Origin: Streptomyces spiramyceticus
GTDB taxonomy: Bacteria > Actinomycetota > Actinomycetes > Streptomycetales > Streptomycetaceae
NCBI RefSeq assembly: GCF_028807635.1
Contig: NZ_JARBAX010000001.1
Coordinates: 1,625,001-1,689,000 of the forward strand
Length of the DNA: 64,000 nucleotides
Direction of reading: 5' to 3'
The position numbers and the translations under genes are program-made. Within the stretch, counting starts at the first letter, position 1. Each line of letters begins with the position of its first letter. Shown piece by piece: positions 30,635 through 40,752 of this stretch. The notes under the pieces are model-generated. The model was not told the origin of the DNA, did not search any database, and saw only the letters and a list, made by a program, of their open reading frames with translations.

Positions 30635-32974
30635 CTACGCAAGGCGCGTCACCTGCATGTAGGAGCCGATAGCCAGACGCGCTGCTGTTGCGTTTGAGAC
30701 GTTCTGGGCCCACGACAGCGCGAGCGTTCCGGCGGTGGTCGTGGTGATGATGCCGCTTTCTACCGCATGAGCCAGGTTCGTGGCGTGGTTGCGGGTGCCG
30801 TACACGACTGTCGTGGTGGGCGCGTGGACGCCACTACGCATGGACAAGTTGTCGGCGTTGGCTTCCGTCGCGGTGCTGCCCGGACCGAGGACGCTGCGGT
30901 TGCCTGTCGCTCCCGTCGGCACTACCCAAGCCGTCTTGAACGCGGCTGCGGACAAGGCGGCGTAGTGCAAATGGAACTCCACCAGGTATCGAGCGTTCGC
31001 CTGGAGCTGCACCGTCAGGTGTGGGTCGGCAACCAGTGCCACTGAAGATGCCCGGTCGGTGTTGGTGGGCTTGTAGATGGGGACCGGCACGTTCATGCCA
31101 GTCACCGGTCCGGCTGCAGCTACCCCGCCGGCGGCTGACACGTGCCCGGCCGCAGAGACTGCGAAGCGGTCCTCTCCCCCGACGGCAAAGCGGGCGAGCG
31201 CCCCGGTGTGGGTGGTCCTGGCGGCCACCAACAGAGCAGTGAACGCCGAAGCGGGCGGCTCGATAAGTACCCGTCCCTCGTCAAGGAAGAAGAGACCGGG
31301 GTCTATCTGGAAGAGGGTGGGAGGCCCGGCAGCTTCCGTGTCCACGATGCCTGTCACGACCCGTGCCGGCTCAAGTGCGAGATAGCCGCCCTTGCTGACC
31401 GTAGTGTCGCTCTCACGCACGCGCAGGGCAACCCACCTGTTAGCCGCTCCGTCGGCGCCCATGCGATTGGCCCATCGCCAGTCGGAGACCTCTCCGTCGG
31501 AGAAGGGACCGCTGGAGACAACCAGTCCTGGCCGGTTGTCGTTGCCCATGGCGTTCACGCTTCCAGCGGTGGCGCCTGCGCTGTTGAGGAAGTCGAGAAC
31601 GGGCAGTTGCTGCGTGGGGTCGACGAGGATGGCGTAGCCGCTGGCAGCTGTCGCCTTGACGGTTCCGTTCTGGATGTCGACGGTGCTGCCTTGCTCGTTG
31701 TAACTGTGAAGGCTGCCGCCCGTGATGACCTTTCCGGTGATCGCATCTGCTGCGAGGGCGTCCGCAGTGACGCTGCCCGCGACGAGGTTGTCCGGCCCGA
31801 CAGCGCCGGTTCGCACCGCTTCGATCTGCACGGCGTCCACCTCCATGACGGCAAGGGAAGCTGCCGCCTGGGAGGTGTAGTTCAGCCAGAGATACGGGAC
31901 GACATAGCGCACATCCGCATGCAGTCTGCCCGGCGTTCTCAGATCGGGGTTGGTGCCAGCGTCACCGTTCTCACCCAAGGCAGCCCTGCCCTGGACGTAG
32001 CCGACGTAGGTCGTCCAACCGTCGGCTACCGGAAGGGGCGCGTAGGAGGCTGCCGGGTAGCAGTGCGAGATAGGCGAATCCTCACCGTTCCGATTCACCA
32101 GGCGGATGCCGTCGGATGCGATGCCAAGGACGCCGACGTACACGCTGTCCGGGCCGGTTGTCGGCTGCGCCATGGCGCGGATGCGTGCGCTGACCCGGTA
32201 CAGCGCGGTGGGATCGTAAGGCAGTGGGGTGTTTCCCCGGATGCGTACGAACCCCGACGCGCGGCCGACGGTCCCTCCGGTTGCGGCGTCACTCACTCCA
32301 GAGACGTGCGTCCACTCCGCGCCAGGTCCCTTTCCGGTCACCGTCCAGGAAGCAGGATCACCGAGGGTGTCGGTGAATCGCTGCAAGGTGGAGTCCGCGA
32401 GGGCTCCTGCCACCTTGTCCAGCCCTACGGAGCCAGCTGCGAGGTCACCGCCTTGAGTCTTCCTGGGCGCAGCCGCGACGGCATCGGAGGCAGCGCCGGG
32501 GATGCCGGAGGTGTTCAGGGCGACCAGACGCACCCACAGCCCGTCGTAGCTCTGCCGGGCTATGGTCACCGAAGCCCCGGAGCCCGCTTCAATCGTTGCA
32601 GCAGGCTTACGCACGTCCGGCGACACGTCGGCAGAGGCGAGCAGGTGCACTTGGACGCGGGCCAGGTCCAAGGGTGCGGCCATCGCATCGGCGAACTCGC
32701 CGTCCCAAGTGATCTTGAGGCCAGCCAGTGCCGGTTCGACGACGGGTGCCGTCGGCATTGGCGGCGGCGCCCCGTTGACGATGACCACTCCGGTGGTGCC
32801 GTCGGGCTGCTGCCCAATCACACCTCGGATACCGCCGTCGTCGTCGTGCACATTGATGGCGCCGCCTTCGATGCTGCTGTAGGCGAGTTGCGCGGTGCGT
32901 GAAGTGCGGGCCAGCTGCCGCTCGACCTGTGCAAGACGGGCGGCGAACTGACTGATGGTGTCGGTCAATTTCAA
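30635..32974 (-). CDS. Tail-fibre / receptor-binding-like minor tail protein
   Basis: The 779-aa product has an N-terminal coiled coil (QFAARLAQVERQLARTSRTA) and a fibronectin-like part. A middle has repeated TGAVGPDNLVAGSVTADALA-type segments found in phage tail-tip proteins, and a beta-rich C-terminus. It is the last large structural gene of the late operon. The start is TTG 32974 overlapping the previous stop (TTGA). Receptor binding is inferred from place and build. Confidence 0.72.
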   Translation of the reverse strand: MKLTDTISQFAARLAQVERQLARTSRTAQLAYSSIEGGAINVHDDDGGIRGVIGQQPDGTTGVVIVNGAPPPMPTAPVVEPALAGLKITWDGEFADAMAAPLDLARVQVHLLASADVSPDVRKPAATIEAGSGASVTIARQSYDGLWVRLVALNTSGIPGAASDAVAAAPRKTQGGDLAAGSVGLDKVAGALADSTLQRFTDTLGDPASWTVTGKGPGAEWTHVSGVSDAATGGTVGRASGFVRIRGNTPLPYDPTALYRVSARIRAMAQPTTGPDSVYVGVLGIASDGIRLVNRNGEDSPISHCYPAASYAPLPVADGWTTYVGYVQGRAALGENGDAGTNPDLRTPGRLHADVRYVVPYLWLNYTSQAAASLAVMEVDAVQIEAVRTGAVGPDNLVAGSVTADALAADAITGKVITGGSLHSYNEQGSTVDIQNGTVKATAASGYAILVDPTQQLPVLDFLNSAGATAGSVNAMGNDNRPGLVVSSGPFSDGEVSDWRWANRMGADGAANRWVALRVRESDTTVSKGGYLALEPARVVTGIVDTEAAGPPTLFQIDPGLFFLDEGRVLIEPPASAFTALLVAARTTHTGALARFAVGGEDRFAVSAAGHVSAAGGVAAAGPVTGMNVPVPIYKPTNTDRASSVALVADPHLTVQLQANARYLVEFHLHYAALSAAAFKTAWVVPTGATGNRSVLGPGSTATEANADNLSMRSGVHAPTTTVVYGTRNHATNLAHAVESGIITTTTAGTLALSWAQNVSNATAARLAIGSYMQVTRLA

Positions 32975-34065
32975 GCTCCGTATGTGAATCGGTCAGCGCG
33001 CTGGAGCTGCACCACGGCCTGCTCCTGGTTCTCGCCGTTGGACGGCTTGATCTGCCATCCCACGATGCGCGCCCAGCCGTCGAAGTCATGCCACTGGTCG
33101 TGCAGACGTAGCCGCACCTCGTCGCCGATTTGGAAGGAGCCGATCGGGGCGGCCGGGTGATCGCGTAGCACCACCTCGGTCACCTCGCCGATCACCTGTC
33201 GGCCGGTGCGCTCAGTTCGGGCGCGGGCGGCGAGCCGGTCGTTGCCCTTCTCCGAGGGAAATTCGGCGACGTGCTCCAGGCGAAGCCGCCCGTCTCGAAC
33301 GGCGTCGATTGCGCGCCGCCGGCTGCGGCCCTCGCCAGCGCCGAGCGCGATGACGACCTGGGCGTAGGAGTCGGCGTCGTATTCGACCGGCACGGACGAG
33401 GCGATGTTGATCCCGCTGGTGAACGCGATGTCGGTGCGTCTCGTGCCCAGGCGCGGCCACCCGAGGCGGATGCGAGCTGTCGGCAGCCCTCCTGGGCCCC
33501 AACTGACGGTCTCGGTCCACTCGGGGGCCGACTCGACCGCGGTCATGTCATCGATAACGGAGCCGAGGGTGGGCGCCTCCCACCAGTCGACGGCGTACGG
33601 CTCGGCGGGCGTGCCGACCCTGGCCTTCGAGGTGGTGGCATCAACGGCGACACGCAGGTTGCCGTCCGGCTGCTCCTGGCCGTAGGCCCACACGTCTCGT
33701 ATGACCTTGCATGGGTCAGCGTGTACGTACGGCCCGCGGCCGCCCAGATTCCCGTGGAGATCATGGCGCCGATGCGGGTAGGACCCGAACCCTGCTGCTT
33801 CGATGCGTAGCTGTTGGCCCTCCGGGTCGGCCCGCCACACGATGCCGCCCCACAGCAGGCTCTTGTCCCGTTCGGCGAAGATCAGGGACGTGCCCGGATC
33901 GACATGGGCTCGCGCCAGGTGGGCAAGTCGTGGCTCGACGACAGCAGTCAGACTGCCTGGTCCGGACAGCTCCGGACCGAACTCGACCTGAGACAGAGGA
34001 AGGTCCGGTGCGAGCAATGAGCCTGTGAGCGCGTGCTGCGTCAGGTAGCGGTAGGAGGGCATCAC
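32971..34065 (-). CDS. Minor tail protein (Gp37-like siphovirus tail component)
   Basis: The 364-aa product begins with tandem GTG-ATG codons overlapping the previous stop. It has a beta-rich N-terminal half (LLWGGIVWRADPEGQQLRIE) and a C-terminal RFTYGA end. By recall it resembles siphovirus ReqiPepy6 Gp37-like tail proteins. It is probably part of the baseplate. Confidence 0.7.
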   Translation of the reverse strand: MMPSYRYLTQHALTGSLLAPDLPLSQVEFGPELSGPGSLTAVVEPRLAHLARAHVDPGTSLIFAERDKSLLWGGIVWRADPEGQQLRIEAAGFGSYPHRRHDLHGNLGGRGPYVHADPCKVIRDVWAYGQEQPDGNLRVAVDATTSKARVGTPAEPYAVDWWEAPTLGSVIDDMTAVESAPEWTETVSWGPGGLPTARIRLGWPRLGTRRTDIAFTSGINIASSVPVEYDADSYAQVVIALGAGEGRSRRRAIDAVRDGRLRLEHVAEFPSEKGNDRLAARARTERTGRQVIGEVTEVVLRDHPAAPIGSFQIGDEVRLRLHDQWHDFDGWARIVGWQIKPSNGENQEQAVVQLQRADRFTYGA

Positions 34066-34991
34066 ACAACGCCCTCAGTGAATTCCACATCCAAAACGAA
34101 AGTGGTGGCCCCGTCGACCCCCAGGTCACCGGTCTCGCTCTTGTACATGTAGGTGTCGAGGTAGACCGGCAGGACTGTGCCACGCAAGCCCGTCGGCAGG
34201 AGCAGGGTGTCGGCCATCACTACGGTGTTCCTTCGGGTGTTGTTGCCCTGGTCGTCATCGATGGCGATGTGCTGGCCGGTGACTCCGCCGATGACGTTAC
34301 GCATGAGGGCGAACACATCAGCGCGCCGAAGGGCAAGACCAGCGATCATGGTGATGAGCTTCACCTGTGTCGCCCACGGCGGCACAGTGACGTACCACCG
34401 CGCAGCGGTGGGCCATGTGTGCCACTTGTTATCGGAGTAGCCCAGCGTCGACGAGGCGCTGGGGAAGGCCGTGAAGAGCTGACGACTACGCCGAGGGTTG
34501 GCGATAGTCCGCAGATCCTTGATCATCGCAGCGGTGATGGTGCCGGTGTTGCCAGGGATGTCGAGCCGTGCCAGGGGTATTGCGGTAACCCCAGCCGGTG
34601 GGGCGGTCGCGTTCGCGGACACGCCACTGATCACGTGGAAGTAGCCGATGTCCTGAGTCGCCGGGTTGCGTGTCCCCTCATACTCGGGATCCTCGACTCT
34701 CAGCGTGATGAGGTCGGAGCGCGCGGAGGCACCAGTCGGAACGATCGGGACCACGGCGTCCCCAACGTTGTACTGGGTGTAGCTGCCCTGGCCCCAGCTC
34801 GCTCCTCGCACGACGGCTGAGCCGTCGCCGACACGAACGCCGGCGCCAGGAGTCGTGAGAGGGCTGACCTTGAGGTCGTTGCCCTCGGTCACGCCGGAAC
34901 TGCCGCGTGCGAGGTCTTGGATCATCATGCGCATCGCGCGGGCGGGGTGCGTTCCGCCGTGAACCATCATCGGGGGCTGGATCAGCGCCAT
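34062..34991 (-). CDS. Minor tail protein
   Basis: The 309-aa product starts at ATG 34991 behind GAGGAG. The N-terminus MALIQPPMMVHGGTHPARAM and GDAVVPIVPTGASARSDLI are typical of actinophage tail proteins following the distal-tail gene. The exact role is unknown. Confidence 0.72.
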   Translation of the reverse strand: MALIQPPMMVHGGTHPARAMRMMIQDLARGSSGVTEGNDLKVSPLTTPGAGVRVGDGSAVVRGASWGQGSYTQYNVGDAVVPIVPTGASARSDLITLRVEDPEYEGTRNPATQDIGYFHVISGVSANATAPPAGVTAIPLARLDIPGNTGTITAAMIKDLRTIANPRRSRQLFTAFPSASSTLGYSDNKWHTWPTAARWYVTVPPWATQVKLITMIAGLALRRADVFALMRNVIGGVTGQHIAIDDDQGNNTRRNTVVMADTLLLPTGLRGTVLPVYLDTYMYKSETGDLGVDGATTFVLDVEFTEGVV

Positions 34992-35004
34992 GGGGTACTC
35001 CTCT

Positions 35005-35904
35005 TCACAGTGCGGTGTAGGCGTTGCGCCACGAGACAGTGAGGCGGCAAGTGTTCGTGTAGTCGGTGGCGGTCCACCGGAGTTCTGAGCGGCCGGTGGG
35101 AATCTGGAACAGGTCCAGTCGGCTGGTTGTGGACAGGGCTGACTGCGCACTGCCAGAGCCATTGCGCAGCACCCAGCGGCGCCCCGGCCGGGTATCGATG
35201 TCGACGTACTCCCCCTCGCTGAGGGTCATCGACAGCTCCAGAGCGCGCCCGGTCTCGACGATCCACAGCCGCGGGTTGGTGACCGGCCCGGTGATGCGGA
35301 TGGTCGGATGGGCGGGCAAATCACCGCTGTTCGTCACCCAGCCGGGCCGCGCTGCCGGGTTGGCGACCCCGGTACTGATCGGGGCTACCAGCGGTGCCTT
35401 GAACCCAGGGACGTTCTGAGAGATGTCCAGCGGCATGATCAGCGACTGCTGCACGTCGTCGTGGAAACGCGGATCGGTGGCGGCGAACTCCAGCTCCAGT
35501 GGGATCCAGCCGAAGATCGTCTTAGCGGTCGAGATGGCGTCTGCGCGTCGAACCCGTCCGTACAAACGACGGACGTCCCGGCCGGGCCACTTCAGGCGTA
35601 GCACCGCCAAGGCTCCAGCGGCCTTACGCACCGAAGTGGTGGCCGCCGCCTCGTGCAACCGGGCCAGCGCATCCGCCGCTGCTGCCGGATCACCGGGCGT
35701 GCGAATCGCGGCTTCGATGCGCACCGTCCGCCGACCGTAGAAGTCGACACCCGGATACGCGCCGTCGTCGACCGGACTGTCGACGTCCTGGGTGCGCAGT
35801 TCGGGCGCCCCGAGGCCGGTGACATCGGAAACCGCATAAGGGGTGTCCGGGCCGAGGAGTAGCCCAGCAAAGTCGATCTGCCAGTCCTTGGTGGGGTTCG
35901 CCAT
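35005..35904 (-). CDS. Distal tail protein (Dit-like)
   Basis: The 299-aa product follows the tape measure gene and has the Dit layout: N-terminal belt domain with YPGVDFYGRRTVRIEAAI, LELEFAATDPRFH at the domain boundary, and a C-terminal galectin-like beta domain. Dit connects the tail tube to the tip. Its ATG overlaps the tape-measure stop by 1 nt. Confidence 0.8.
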   Translation of the reverse strand: MANPTKDWQIDFAGLLLGPDTPYAVSDVTGLGAPELRTQDVDSPVDDGAYPGVDFYGRRTVRIEAAIRTPGDPAAAADALARLHEAAATTSVRKAAGALAVLRLKWPGRDVRRLYGRVRRADAISTAKTIFGWIPLELEFAATDPRFHDDVQQSLIMPLDISQNVPGFKAPLVAPISTGVANPAARPGWVTNSGDLPAHPTIRITGPVTNPRLWIVETGRALELSMTLSEGEYVDIDTRPGRRWVLRNGSGSAQSALSTTSRLDLFQIPTGRSELRWTATDYTNTCRLTVSWRNAYTAL

Positions 35905-38900
35905 CAGATCCGACCTCCTCGCTGCGCGTTGCGCAGCCGACGCATGATCTCCGCGCCGAACTCACCCGCACTGTCTCTGTCGCTGCGGGCGTTCACGGTG
36001 ACCGGCATGTGCTCGATGAGCGCCTTCGGCTGCTCGCGGACAACGACGACCTGCACTCCCGCCGGCCGCGCTTCCACCAGACGTCTGGGGCCTGCCTCCG
36101 TAGCGGGCGTGAGCCGGTAACCGAACCTCCGGGCGACATCAGCGAGAACCGTGGTCGCCGAGCCCCGGGTCCCGGCCCCGAGCGGGATGAACGCCTCGCC
36201 CTTCGTGGAGGGCTCGGCGAAGCGCACGATGCCGTTGCTCGTGGCGTACAGGCCCGGGGTGAGAATGCCGCCCGAGGCATACGCCAAGCCCTTGTTGGCC
36301 TTAGCCAGGTCGGACAGGAACGTAGTGCCCTTGCCGCCGAGGGCATTGCGGATGCGGTCCAGGGCGAGGTTGGAGATCTCGATGACGCGGTCTTCGGTCA
36401 GCCCGGTGGTTTCAGCAACCTTGTGCAGGCCGGTCTTGCTGTTCTTGACGGCCGCGACGATCGCCACGAGGTCTGGAAGGTCAGCATCTGGGACGGTGCG
36501 GTTTGCCGCACGGGCCTGGTCGTTGGCGGCCTTGGCCTTCTTCCTGTCCCGGACCGCCTGTGATGCCAGCGCCTCCGCGTCTCCGTCTCCCTGTTCAGCG
36601 AGCATCTTGGCCAAGTCGCCGTAACCTGAGGCGGCCAGCTTCGACAAGTTCTTCTCAAATGTCGTCTGGTCCTTTACCGCAGCGCGCAGTTGGGTGGTGA
36701 AGTCACCGAGCGACGCTCGGGCGATCCCTGCCAGCCGCTCAAGATCCTTGGCCATGGTGTTGATGTACTTCGAACTGCCATTGGCCATCTTCCGGGTGAG
36801 CTCCACGCCGTCCTCGCCCATGGCTTCAAGGGCGTCGGCGACCTCCTGACCAGCACGGCGCGCGACCGTCGCAAGGTCAATGCGCCACGCAGCGGCCCTC
36901 CGGGAAGCTTTGCGAAGGTTCTGCTCGAACAGGGCTAGGTCGAAGACTTCCTTGTCCTTCGCCTTTCCCTTGCCCTTGACCTTCCGTACGGACCGGGAGC
37001 GGATCGACGACGCTGATTCCAACTCCGGAACGTCACCGGGGCTGTATGACCAGTCCGTCAAGCCGCCGTTGGCGTACCAAGTGACGTCGCCGCCGAAGCG
37101 CCTGACGACCTCTTCCACGATCGCTTTGGAGCGTGGCCGCTTGGTCTGGCTTAGGGGTACATATGCCTCTCCACCTGTGGAGGGCTCCGCCCACACCCGC
37201 CAGGCTCCAGCGGGTGCGATCTGCGCAACGTGCTGTTCCCGCCGCACCCCTCCATTGGCGTAGAACTCCAGCACGCTACCTTTCGCCTGCCTCGTCGGTG
37301 CCTGCACAAGGTCGGGGACGCCGTTGCCATCCTTGTCGTGAGGCAGCGACTTGCGCCTGTACAAGATCGGGATAACAACGGGCGGCGGTTGGTTGGTGGT
37401 GACGCTCACGGTGATCGACTTCGATCCGGGGATCTCCTGGACCGAAAGACCGATGGCGTCGAGGCTCGCCTTCACCGCAGCCATGTCGCCGGACAGCAGA
37501 GCGGAAGTGAGTGCCTGGGCGGCAGCGGTTCCCTTGGTGGATGCCGCAAGTTGAATCAGCGACAGCGCACCCGACCACTCCATGTTGGCCGAAGCACCGG
37601 CTTGCTTGAACGCGGTGACGACGTTGGACAGGTCCGGCGCCTCGATGGGCATGTCGGCGCCGAAGGTGTACTGAAGCTGGGTGCGGACCGCGTCCAGGTC
37701 GCCTTTGAGGAGGTTGCTCTTCAGGGCTTCCGCCGCCTCCTTGCCACCGCGGGCCGCCACGTCGGCGAGGAGCTTCATGCCCTGCTGCATGGTGGAGCGG
37801 GCCTCTTGGGGCAGCTGCTTGGCCGCTCGTCCCATGTCGGCCAGTGCCATCTGCTGCATGGCGGCGGACAGCTTGCCGGGGTTGTTCGTCGCGGAGGCAT
37901 CCGCCCACGCCCGCGCGATGTCCTTGCCGTACTTCTCCGCGATGGCAGGCAGCTGCTCCAGGCCCGCGCGGAACGCGGGAGTGGAGCGGGCCGTGCCCTC
38001 CTGGATGATGCTTTCGAGCTCGTCGGCGACCTTCGTGCCGCCCTTGTCGAGTTGCCGGACCAGCTCGTCCAGCATGGGGGCCGCATCGACTCCCAGCTTG
38101 GCGAAGTGGTCCACCAAGTCCAGTCGGCCGGCGGCTGCGAGCTGGCCAAGATTCTTCTGCCAGTCCCGCTGCGCGGAGAGCTGCTTGCTCAGTTGCTCGA
38201 GGTAGTCCTTCAAGCTGGCTTTGGCCGAGTCGGCGGAACGCCCTGCCTTCCGGTTGGCCTCCGCAACCTGCTCCTGTGCGGCCTTCCATGCCTTCGCGGG
38301 ATCGACGACGTCCGCCAGGGCCTTGCCCATGGCTTCCATCTCTTCGGTGAACTTCGGCGCACCGTTCTTGTCCGTCGGAAGCTGGACCGTGAGGTCCCAC
38401 AGACCGGCCATCTCCAGCCGATTGTTCTTGATCTTGGAGTTGACTATCTCCATGTTCGCGGCGAGCTCGGCTTCCTTCTTCACCGCGTTGCTCCACACGC
38501 CGTGCTGCTTCTCCAGCACCTTGCGGGCGCGGTCGAAGGAGATGTCGTAGGTGTAGGTCCTGCCGGACACTTCCCAGGAGCCCGCCTTACGCGCCTTGAG
38601 CTCGTCCAGGAGGTCCTGATACTTCTTGCCACCGCTGGTCAGAGCATCAATGGCCTGCTCGACGCTGACTCCGGCATCCTTGAGTTTCTGCACGTCGCCG
38701 CTGTCGGTGAGCTGCTCGGTCAGCTTGCGCAAGCCTGCGCCCTGCTCGCCTTCCTCACGCTCGGCTCGTAGCGCCGTAACAAGCTCCTCGGTCGCCGCCT
38801 TGGCCTCTTGCTTGGACGCCGAGTACGCCGCGTATGCGGCGACACCGATCGTGAGGATGGCAGCCAGACCGCTAACGGCAAGTCCGGCACCAGACAGAAC

Positions 38901-40748
38901 GGCGGGAAGAACGGCACCGCCGGTGCGAGCCGCCGCCAGCTGGGTGCGGAATGTGGCCAGTTGCAGGCCGAGCTTGGTGAACGCCGCGCGAGCCAGGAGG
39001 CCAGCGGCGGCGAGCGCCAGCAGTCCACCAGCGAAGGACTTAACGGGGCCCGGAAGGTCGTTGATGGCCCCGGCCAGGACGCTCAGGTACTGGCCGATCG
39101 TCTGTAGTACGGGCAGCAGAGCGCGGCCCATGTCGATGCCGAGCGCGGTGACTTGGTTTCGGAAGAGGGACCACTGTCCGGCAGTGGTGTCCATCTGGAT
39201 CTCGTATGCCTTGTGTGCGGCGCCCGCCCGCTGGACCTCGATCGCAATGCCCTTGTATGTCGAGGCGTAGTTTTCGCCATCGGCTGCCGACAGTGCGAGC
39301 ATCGCGCGGGTGGCGCGGATGTCCTTGAACATGTTGGCAATGGCGTCGGCGCTGCCCTTCGTGACGCCGCGCAGCTTGTTGACGACGACGTACAAGCCGT
39401 CCTGCCGGATGGCTGAGGCGACGGACTCGTAGCCGAGATCCTTGATGGCGTCGCGCATCTCCCGAGTGGGCTTGACCATCCGGGTCATCATCATGTTCAG
39501 GGCCGTCGCGGCTTCAGCCGCAGGGATACCAGCAAGGGTGATCGCAGCGAGCGCGGAGCTGAGGTCATCGAACTCCACACCCGCGGCGGCGCCCATGGGA
39601 ACTACGTCGCCAAGCTGCTGTGCCAGTTCCTCAAACGAGACGACGCCCAGGTTGACCGTCTGGAACATCGTGTCCATAACGTCGGCGGCCGCCGAAGCGG
39701 GCATGCCGTACGCCTTCAGGACACCGAGCAGCGCGCGGGACGAGGTCTCCGTCGTCGTCAGGCCGGCAGAGGCACCCTTGGCCGCGACCTCAAGGATGCT
39801 CATGGCTTGCGCGCCGTCGAAGCCAGTGGAAACGATCTGGTACAGACCGTCGGCCAGCTGCTCCGCCGTCTGCGGCAGCTCGGTCGACAGCCGGACGATC
39901 TGATCGGTGAACTGGGCGACGTTCTCGCTGGTGATCTGCTGCGAGATCGTCATCACGTTGGCCATCGCCCGCTCCAGCTGAATGGCGTTGGCCACGCCGA
40001 CGCCGAGGACGGCGCCGAGCACGAGTCCTCCCTGAGCAAGCGTCGCGGCGCGGGCGTTTGCCGCCGCCGCAACCTGTGCTTCGGCACGCGCTACCTGGCG
40101 CGCGGATGCCTGGGCGCTGCGCGCGGCGGCGCGCTGCGCATCGTCCCTGGCAGTCACAGCGGTCCGGGCGCGTGCTTCGGCGTCGGCCAGCCCGACAGAT
40201 GCCCGCTGCGCCCGTCCGCTCGCCCGAGTCGCTGCCTGCTGCGCCGTGACTGCCCTGGCTTGGGCGGCTGCGTGAGCCTGGGTCGCGCGATCGGCGGCAG
40301 CCTGGGCGGCCGCAGCAGTACGTGCGGCAGCCTGTGCGCCGCGTCCGGCTGTGGCCTGGGCGCGTGCCGCCAGGGTTTGGGAAAGTGCCTGAGCGCGAGC
40401 CGCTCGCTCCCCGGCCAATACGGAAGCGGTCTGGGCCTCCTGGGCTCGCGTGGCCAGAGACGTGGCCAGAGCCTGCGCCCGGTGACCACGGGCGACGACC
40501 TGCTGCGCGGCGGCGGCTCGCTGCGTGGCCTGCGCAATCCGCCCCTGCGAGCGAATCGTTTCTGCCGAGGCCGCAGCCTGCGCCCGGGCAAGAGCGTCCG
40601 TCGCGGTCCGCACTGAGCCAAGGCGGTTGCCCAGCCCAGCCAAGCCCTGGTCGAAGCCACGCAGTTGACCGGCTGCACCACGTAGACCAGCGGTGAGCCC
40701 ACCCGTGTTGGCCATCAGGTTGACGTAGAGGTTGTATGCGCCAGCCAC
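35904..40748 (-). CDS. Tail tape measure protein (TP901 type)
   Basis: The 1614-aa product has an Ala/Gln-rich coiled-coil N-terminus (about 1-230). A TP901-type core follows at about 250-560 (FTDQIVRLSTELPQTAEQLA, GVVSFEELAQQLGDVVPMGA), then a membrane-like segment (FAGGLLALAAAGLLARAAF) and long helical repeats. Such proteins set tail length at roughly 1.5 angstrom per residue, implying a tail near 240 nm. It is the longest gene here. Confidence 0.93.
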   Translation of the reverse strand: MAGAYNLYVNLMANTGGLTAGLRGAAGQLRGFDQGLAGLGNRLGSVRTATDALARAQAAASAETIRSQGRIAQATQRAAAAQQVVARGHRAQALATSLATRAQEAQTASVLAGERAARAQALSQTLAARAQATAGRGAQAAARTAAAAQAAADRATQAHAAAQARAVTAQQAATRASGRAQRASVGLADAEARARTAVTARDDAQRAAARSAQASARQVARAEAQVAAAANARAATLAQGGLVLGAVLGVGVANAIQLERAMANVMTISQQITSENVAQFTDQIVRLSTELPQTAEQLADGLYQIVSTGFDGAQAMSILEVAAKGASAGLTTTETSSRALLGVLKAYGMPASAAADVMDTMFQTVNLGVVSFEELAQQLGDVVPMGAAAGVEFDDLSSALAAITLAGIPAAEAATALNMMMTRMVKPTREMRDAIKDLGYESVASAIRQDGLYVVVNKLRGVTKGSADAIANMFKDIRATRAMLALSAADGENYASTYKGIAIEVQRAGAAHKAYEIQMDTTAGQWSLFRNQVTALGIDMGRALLPVLQTIGQYLSVLAGAINDLPGPVKSFAGGLLALAAAGLLARAAFTKLGLQLATFRTQLAAARTGGAVLPAVLSGAGLAVSGLAAILTIGVAAYAAYSASKQEAKAATEELVTALRAEREEGEQGAGLRKLTEQLTDSGDVQKLKDAGVSVEQAIDALTSGGKKYQDLLDELKARKAGSWEVSGRTYTYDISFDRARKVLEKQHGVWSNAVKKEAELAANMEIVNSKIKNNRLEMAGLWDLTVQLPTDKNGAPKFTEEMEAMGKALADVVDPAKAWKAAQEQVAEANRKAGRSADSAKASLKDYLEQLSKQLSAQRDWQKNLGQLAAAGRLDLVDHFAKLGVDAAPMLDELVRQLDKGGTKVADELESIIQEGTARSTPAFRAGLEQLPAIAEKYGKDIARAWADASATNNPGKLSAAMQQMALADMGRAAKQLPQEARSTMQQGMKLLADVAARGGKEAAEALKSNLLKGDLDAVRTQLQYTFGADMPIEAPDLSNVVTAFKQAGASANMEWSGALSLIQLAASTKGTAAAQALTSALLSGDMAAVKASLDAIGLSVQEIPGSKSITVSVTTNQPPPVVIPILYRRKSLPHDKDGNGVPDLVQAPTRQAKGSVLEFYANGGVRREQHVAQIAPAGAWRVWAEPSTGGEAYVPLSQTKRPRSKAIVEEVVRRFGGDVTWYANGGLTDWSYSPGDVPELESASSIRSRSVRKVKGKGKAKDKEVFDLALFEQNLRKASRRAAAWRIDLATVARRAGQEVADALEAMGEDGVELTRKMANGSSKYINTMAKDLERLAGIARASLGDFTTQLRAAVKDQTTFEKNLSKLAASGYGDLAKMLAEQGDGDAEALASQAVRDRKKAKAANDQARAANRTVPDADLPDLVAIVAAVKNSKTGLHKVAETTGLTEDRVIEISNLALDRIRNALGGKGTTFLSDLAKANKGLAYASGGILTPGLYATSNGIVRFAEPSTKGEAFIPLGAGTRGSATTVLADVARRFGYRLTPATEAGPRRLVEARPAGVQVVVVREQPKALIEHMPVTVNARSDRDSAGEFGAEIMRRLRNAQRGGRI

Positions 40749-40752
40749 AGCG